Source: JAUWTJ01 sp965603015 (GTDB lineage Bacteria > Pseudomonadota > Alphaproteobacteria > M2410). Taken from it: a stretch of 7,036 nucleotides of DNA. The stretch lies in NCBI GenBank assembly GCA_965603015.1, contig CBFDBJ010000112.1, positions 1 through 7,036 on the forward strand. The letters run 5' to 3'. Each line of letters opens with the position of its first letter. The first letter of the stretch is position 1. The position numbers and the translations under genes are program-made. The notes below the pieces were generated by a model. The model saw only the letters and a program-made list of their open reading frames with translations, was not told the origin of the DNA and did not search any database. Of this stretch, positions 5,203 through 7,036 are shown one piece after another.

Positions 5203-6350
5203 TGACATCGTCTTCTGCGAAGTCAGAGGCCACAATAATTCCTCAAATACATGAAACGATCGAGGTTTCGCTTGGTGCCAGGTCCTATCCCATTCATGTG
5301 GGGACCGGGTTGCTTGAGCATACCGGCAGCTTTATAAAACCAATCCTGGCCCGACCGCGGACCGTGATCGTCACTGACCACAATGTGGCCGAGGCGATCC
5401 TGCCAAAAGTGCAGAAGAGCCTTGATGTTGAGGGGATCGCGCATCAAACGATTACCCTGCCGCCCGGCGAAGGCACAAAGAGCTTTGACAGTCTGGCACG
5501 GCTCACCGACCTCTTGCTTGATGCCAAGGTAGAGCGCAGCGATATCATTATTGCCCTTGGGGGCGGTGTTATCGGTGATCTGACCGGATTTGCCGCCAGC
5601 ATCCTGCGGCGCGGGATCGACTTCATTCAGATCCCGACATCCCTTCTGGCGCAGGTCGACTCGTCTGTTGGCGGGAAAACCGGGATCAATACAAAGCGCG
5701 GCAAGAACCTCGTCGGGGCCTTTCATCAGCCGCGCCTTGTCCTTGCGGACACGGGGGCTCTGTCTTCATTGTCGCCGCGAGAACTGCGCGCCGGCTATGC
5801 CGAGATTGTTAAATACGGCCTGATTAATCAACCGGACTTCTTTGAGTGGCTTGAGAAAAACGGCGCGGCCCTGCTGGAAGGCGACACGGATCTGCTCGCC
5901 CATGCTGTCACGGTTTCGTGCAAGGCGAAGGCAGCCATTGTCGCACAAGATGAGCGCGAACAGGGCCAGCGCGCGCTGTTGAATCTTGGACACACATTCG
6001 GCCATGCCCTTGAGGCGGAAGCCGGTTATTCCGGGCGCATCGTGCACGGCGAAGCGGTGGCGATCGGCATGTGCCTGGCGCATGAATTCAGCCAGACGCA
6101 AGGGCTGGCGACAGGCCAGGATGCTGTTCGCGTCGCAGCCCATCTGAGATCGGTCGGACTTCCGACCTGCATCGGCGACATCGCGGGAGACCCGATGCTG
6201 GCCGACGCGCTCATGGAACATATCTACCAGGACAAGAAAGCGTCCGGCGGAGCGCTGACTTTCATTTTAACCAGGGGAATTGGCAAAGCCTTTGTCGCCA
6301 AAGATACTGACCCTGCTCCCCTTCTTCACTTTCTCACAACGCGGGTTTGA
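5202..6350 (+). CDS. aroB: 3-dehydroquinate synthase
   Basis: AroB turns 3-deoxy-D-arabino-heptulosonate 7-phosphate into 3-dehydroquinate using NAD+ and a divalent metal, the second step of the shikimate pathway in the cytosol. The 382-residue protein shows the NAD-binding region with GGGVIGDLTGFAAS (120-133), PTSLLAQVDSSVGGKTGIN (145-163) with the substrate-binding Lys159, and the metal ligands Glu201 (AGYAEIVKYG), His264 (NLGHTFGHALE) and His282 (RIVHGEAVAIGM). Length matches the family (about 360-380) with a short extra N-terminus. I chose the ATG at 5202 rather than the TTG directly before it; it overlaps the aroK stop as TGATG, which implies translational coupling. No active-site residue is missing. 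Confidence 0.97.
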   Translation: MTSSSAKSEATIIPQIHETIEVSLGARSYPIHVGTGLLEHTGSFIKPILARPRTVIVTDHNVAEAILPKVQKSLDVEGIAHQTITLPPGEGTKSFDSLARLTDLLLDAKVERSDIIIALGGGVIGDLTGFAASILRRGIDFIQIPTSLLAQVDSSVGGKTGINTKRGKNLVGAFHQPRLVLADTGALSSLSPRELRAGYAEIVKYGLINQPDFFEWLEKNGAALLEGDTDLLAHAVTVSCKAKAAIVAQDEREQGQRALLNLGHTFGHALEAEAGYSGRIVHGEAVAIGMCLAHEFSQTQGLATGQDAVRVAAHLRSVGLPTCIGDIAGDPMLADALMEHIYQDKKASGGALTFILTRGIGKAFVAKDTDPAPLLHFLTTRV

Positions 6351-6353
6351 CCC

Positions 6354-7036
6354 ATGGACACGATGTCTCTTACTTCAACAGCCCTTGGCGTCATGTCGGG
6401 TGTGGTTGTCTTCCTCATTCTTCTGTCCGGATTCTTTTCCGGCTCGGAGACAGCACTGACGGCGGCTTCAAAAGCACGGCTGCACAGGCTGGAACACACC
6501 GGGGCGAAACGTGCCGGACTTGTGACGCGGCTTATTTCGGAACCCGAAAGACTAATTGGCGCGATCCTGCTTGGCAATAATCTGGTCAATATCGCGGCTT
6601 CGGTTCTGGCAACGACGATTTTTCTGTCTATCGCCGGTCCACAAGGGGTCTATTACGCGACGCTGTTTATGACAGCCGTGGTGGTTGTTTTTGCCGAGGT
6701 TCTGCCCAAAACCTACGCCATCCGGGATGCAGAGCGCACGGCCATGCGTGTCGCTCCGGTGATCCGTTTGATCGTCCTTGTCTTTGCCCCGGTTGTCATC
6801 ACTGTTCAGTGGGTGGTCTCGCGGACCCTGGACATCATAACCTCCAACGCCAACATGGGTGACACGCTGTCTCCGGAGGACGAACTGCGCGGAACCATTG
6901 ACCTCCAGCATTCTGAAGGCAGTGTGGAAAAAGAGCACCGCGATATGCTTGGCGGTATTCTGGACCTTTCGGAACTTGATGTGCAGGAGGTCATGGTTCA
7001 CCGCAAGAATATCCGCATGATCGACGCAACCCTGCC
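6354..7036 (+). CDS. DUF21/CBS-domain membrane protein of the HlyC/CorC (CNNM) family, truncated by window edge
   Basis: The 227 codons present cover the DUF21 (CNNM) membrane domain: hydrophobic segments near residues 9-29, 67-94, 99-118 and 134-156, with the family motifs FFSGSETALTA (27-37), LLGNNLVNIAAS (72-83) and FAEVLPKTYA (113-122). An acidic cytoplasmic stretch follows, and LDLSELDVQEVMVHR near 203 leads into the first CBS domain. Full members are about 420-440 residues, with two CBS domains and a CorC_HlyC domain, so roughly half is missing. Relatives (bacterial CorB/CorC, human CNNM) take part in magnesium or cobalt export; the old name haemolysin is misleading. The ATG is 3 bases after the aroB stop, so it belongs to the aro operon and probably relies on coupling, as only a weak GGG precedes it. 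Confidence 0.93.
   Translation, partial: MDTMSLTSTALGVMSGVVVFLILLSGFFSGSETALTAASKARLHRLEHTGAKRAGLVTRLISEPERLIGAILLGNNLVNIAASVLATTIFLSIAGPQGVYYATLFMTAVVVVFAEVLPKTYAIRDAERTAMRVAPVIRLIVLVFAPVVITVQWVVSRTLDIITSNANMGDTLSPEDELRGTIDLQHSEGSVEKEHRDMLGGILDLSELDVQEVMVHRKNIRMIDATL

Overview
The window looks like a piece of alphaproteobacterial chromosome. Three things point there: the gene order accA / xerD / uncharacterised exported protein / aroK-aroB-DUF21 transporter, the moderately GC-rich coding sequence, and two cell-cycle DNA signals typical of that class. These signals are a perfect CtrA-type box (TTAA-N7-TTAAC) and a dense cluster of GANTC (CcrM methylation) sites. I cannot name a genus from the sequence alone. 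There is no insertion sequence, CRISPR array or intact RNA gene.

Layout. The left part is read leftwards (minus strand). From right to left it holds a 43-residue single-pass membrane microprotein (4167-4298), an overlapping 669-residue exported helical-repeat-type protein of unknown function (2177-4186), xerD for the site-specific tyrosine recombinase (1065-2108), and accA for the acetyl-CoA carboxylase alpha subunit (1-845, C-terminus outside the window). xerD has its own upstream box and a downstream stem-loop. accA has its own candidate promoter and a strong ribosome binding site. The right part is read rightwards: aroK (4606-5202), aroB (5202-6350) and the start of a DUF21/CBS-type (HlyC/CorC, CNNM) membrane transporter gene (6354 to the end). 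These three are packed as an operon with a 1-base overlap and a 3-base gap.

The two blocks diverge from a 307-base intergenic region (4299-4605). It holds four GANTC sites within 66 bases, a degenerate tRNA-Thr(TGT)-like 3' half, and a perfect 14-base palindrome.

How the genes work together: aroB makes 3-dehydroquinate and aroK phosphorylates shikimate, two steps of aromatic amino acid synthesis. accA starts fatty acid synthesis. xerD resolves chromosome dimers at division. The microprotein and the exported 669-residue protein overlap and are probably translationally coupled, so they form a plausible undescribed envelope pair. This pair, the possible cell-cycle control of it and of xerD, and the tRNA-like relic are the points most worth a second look.
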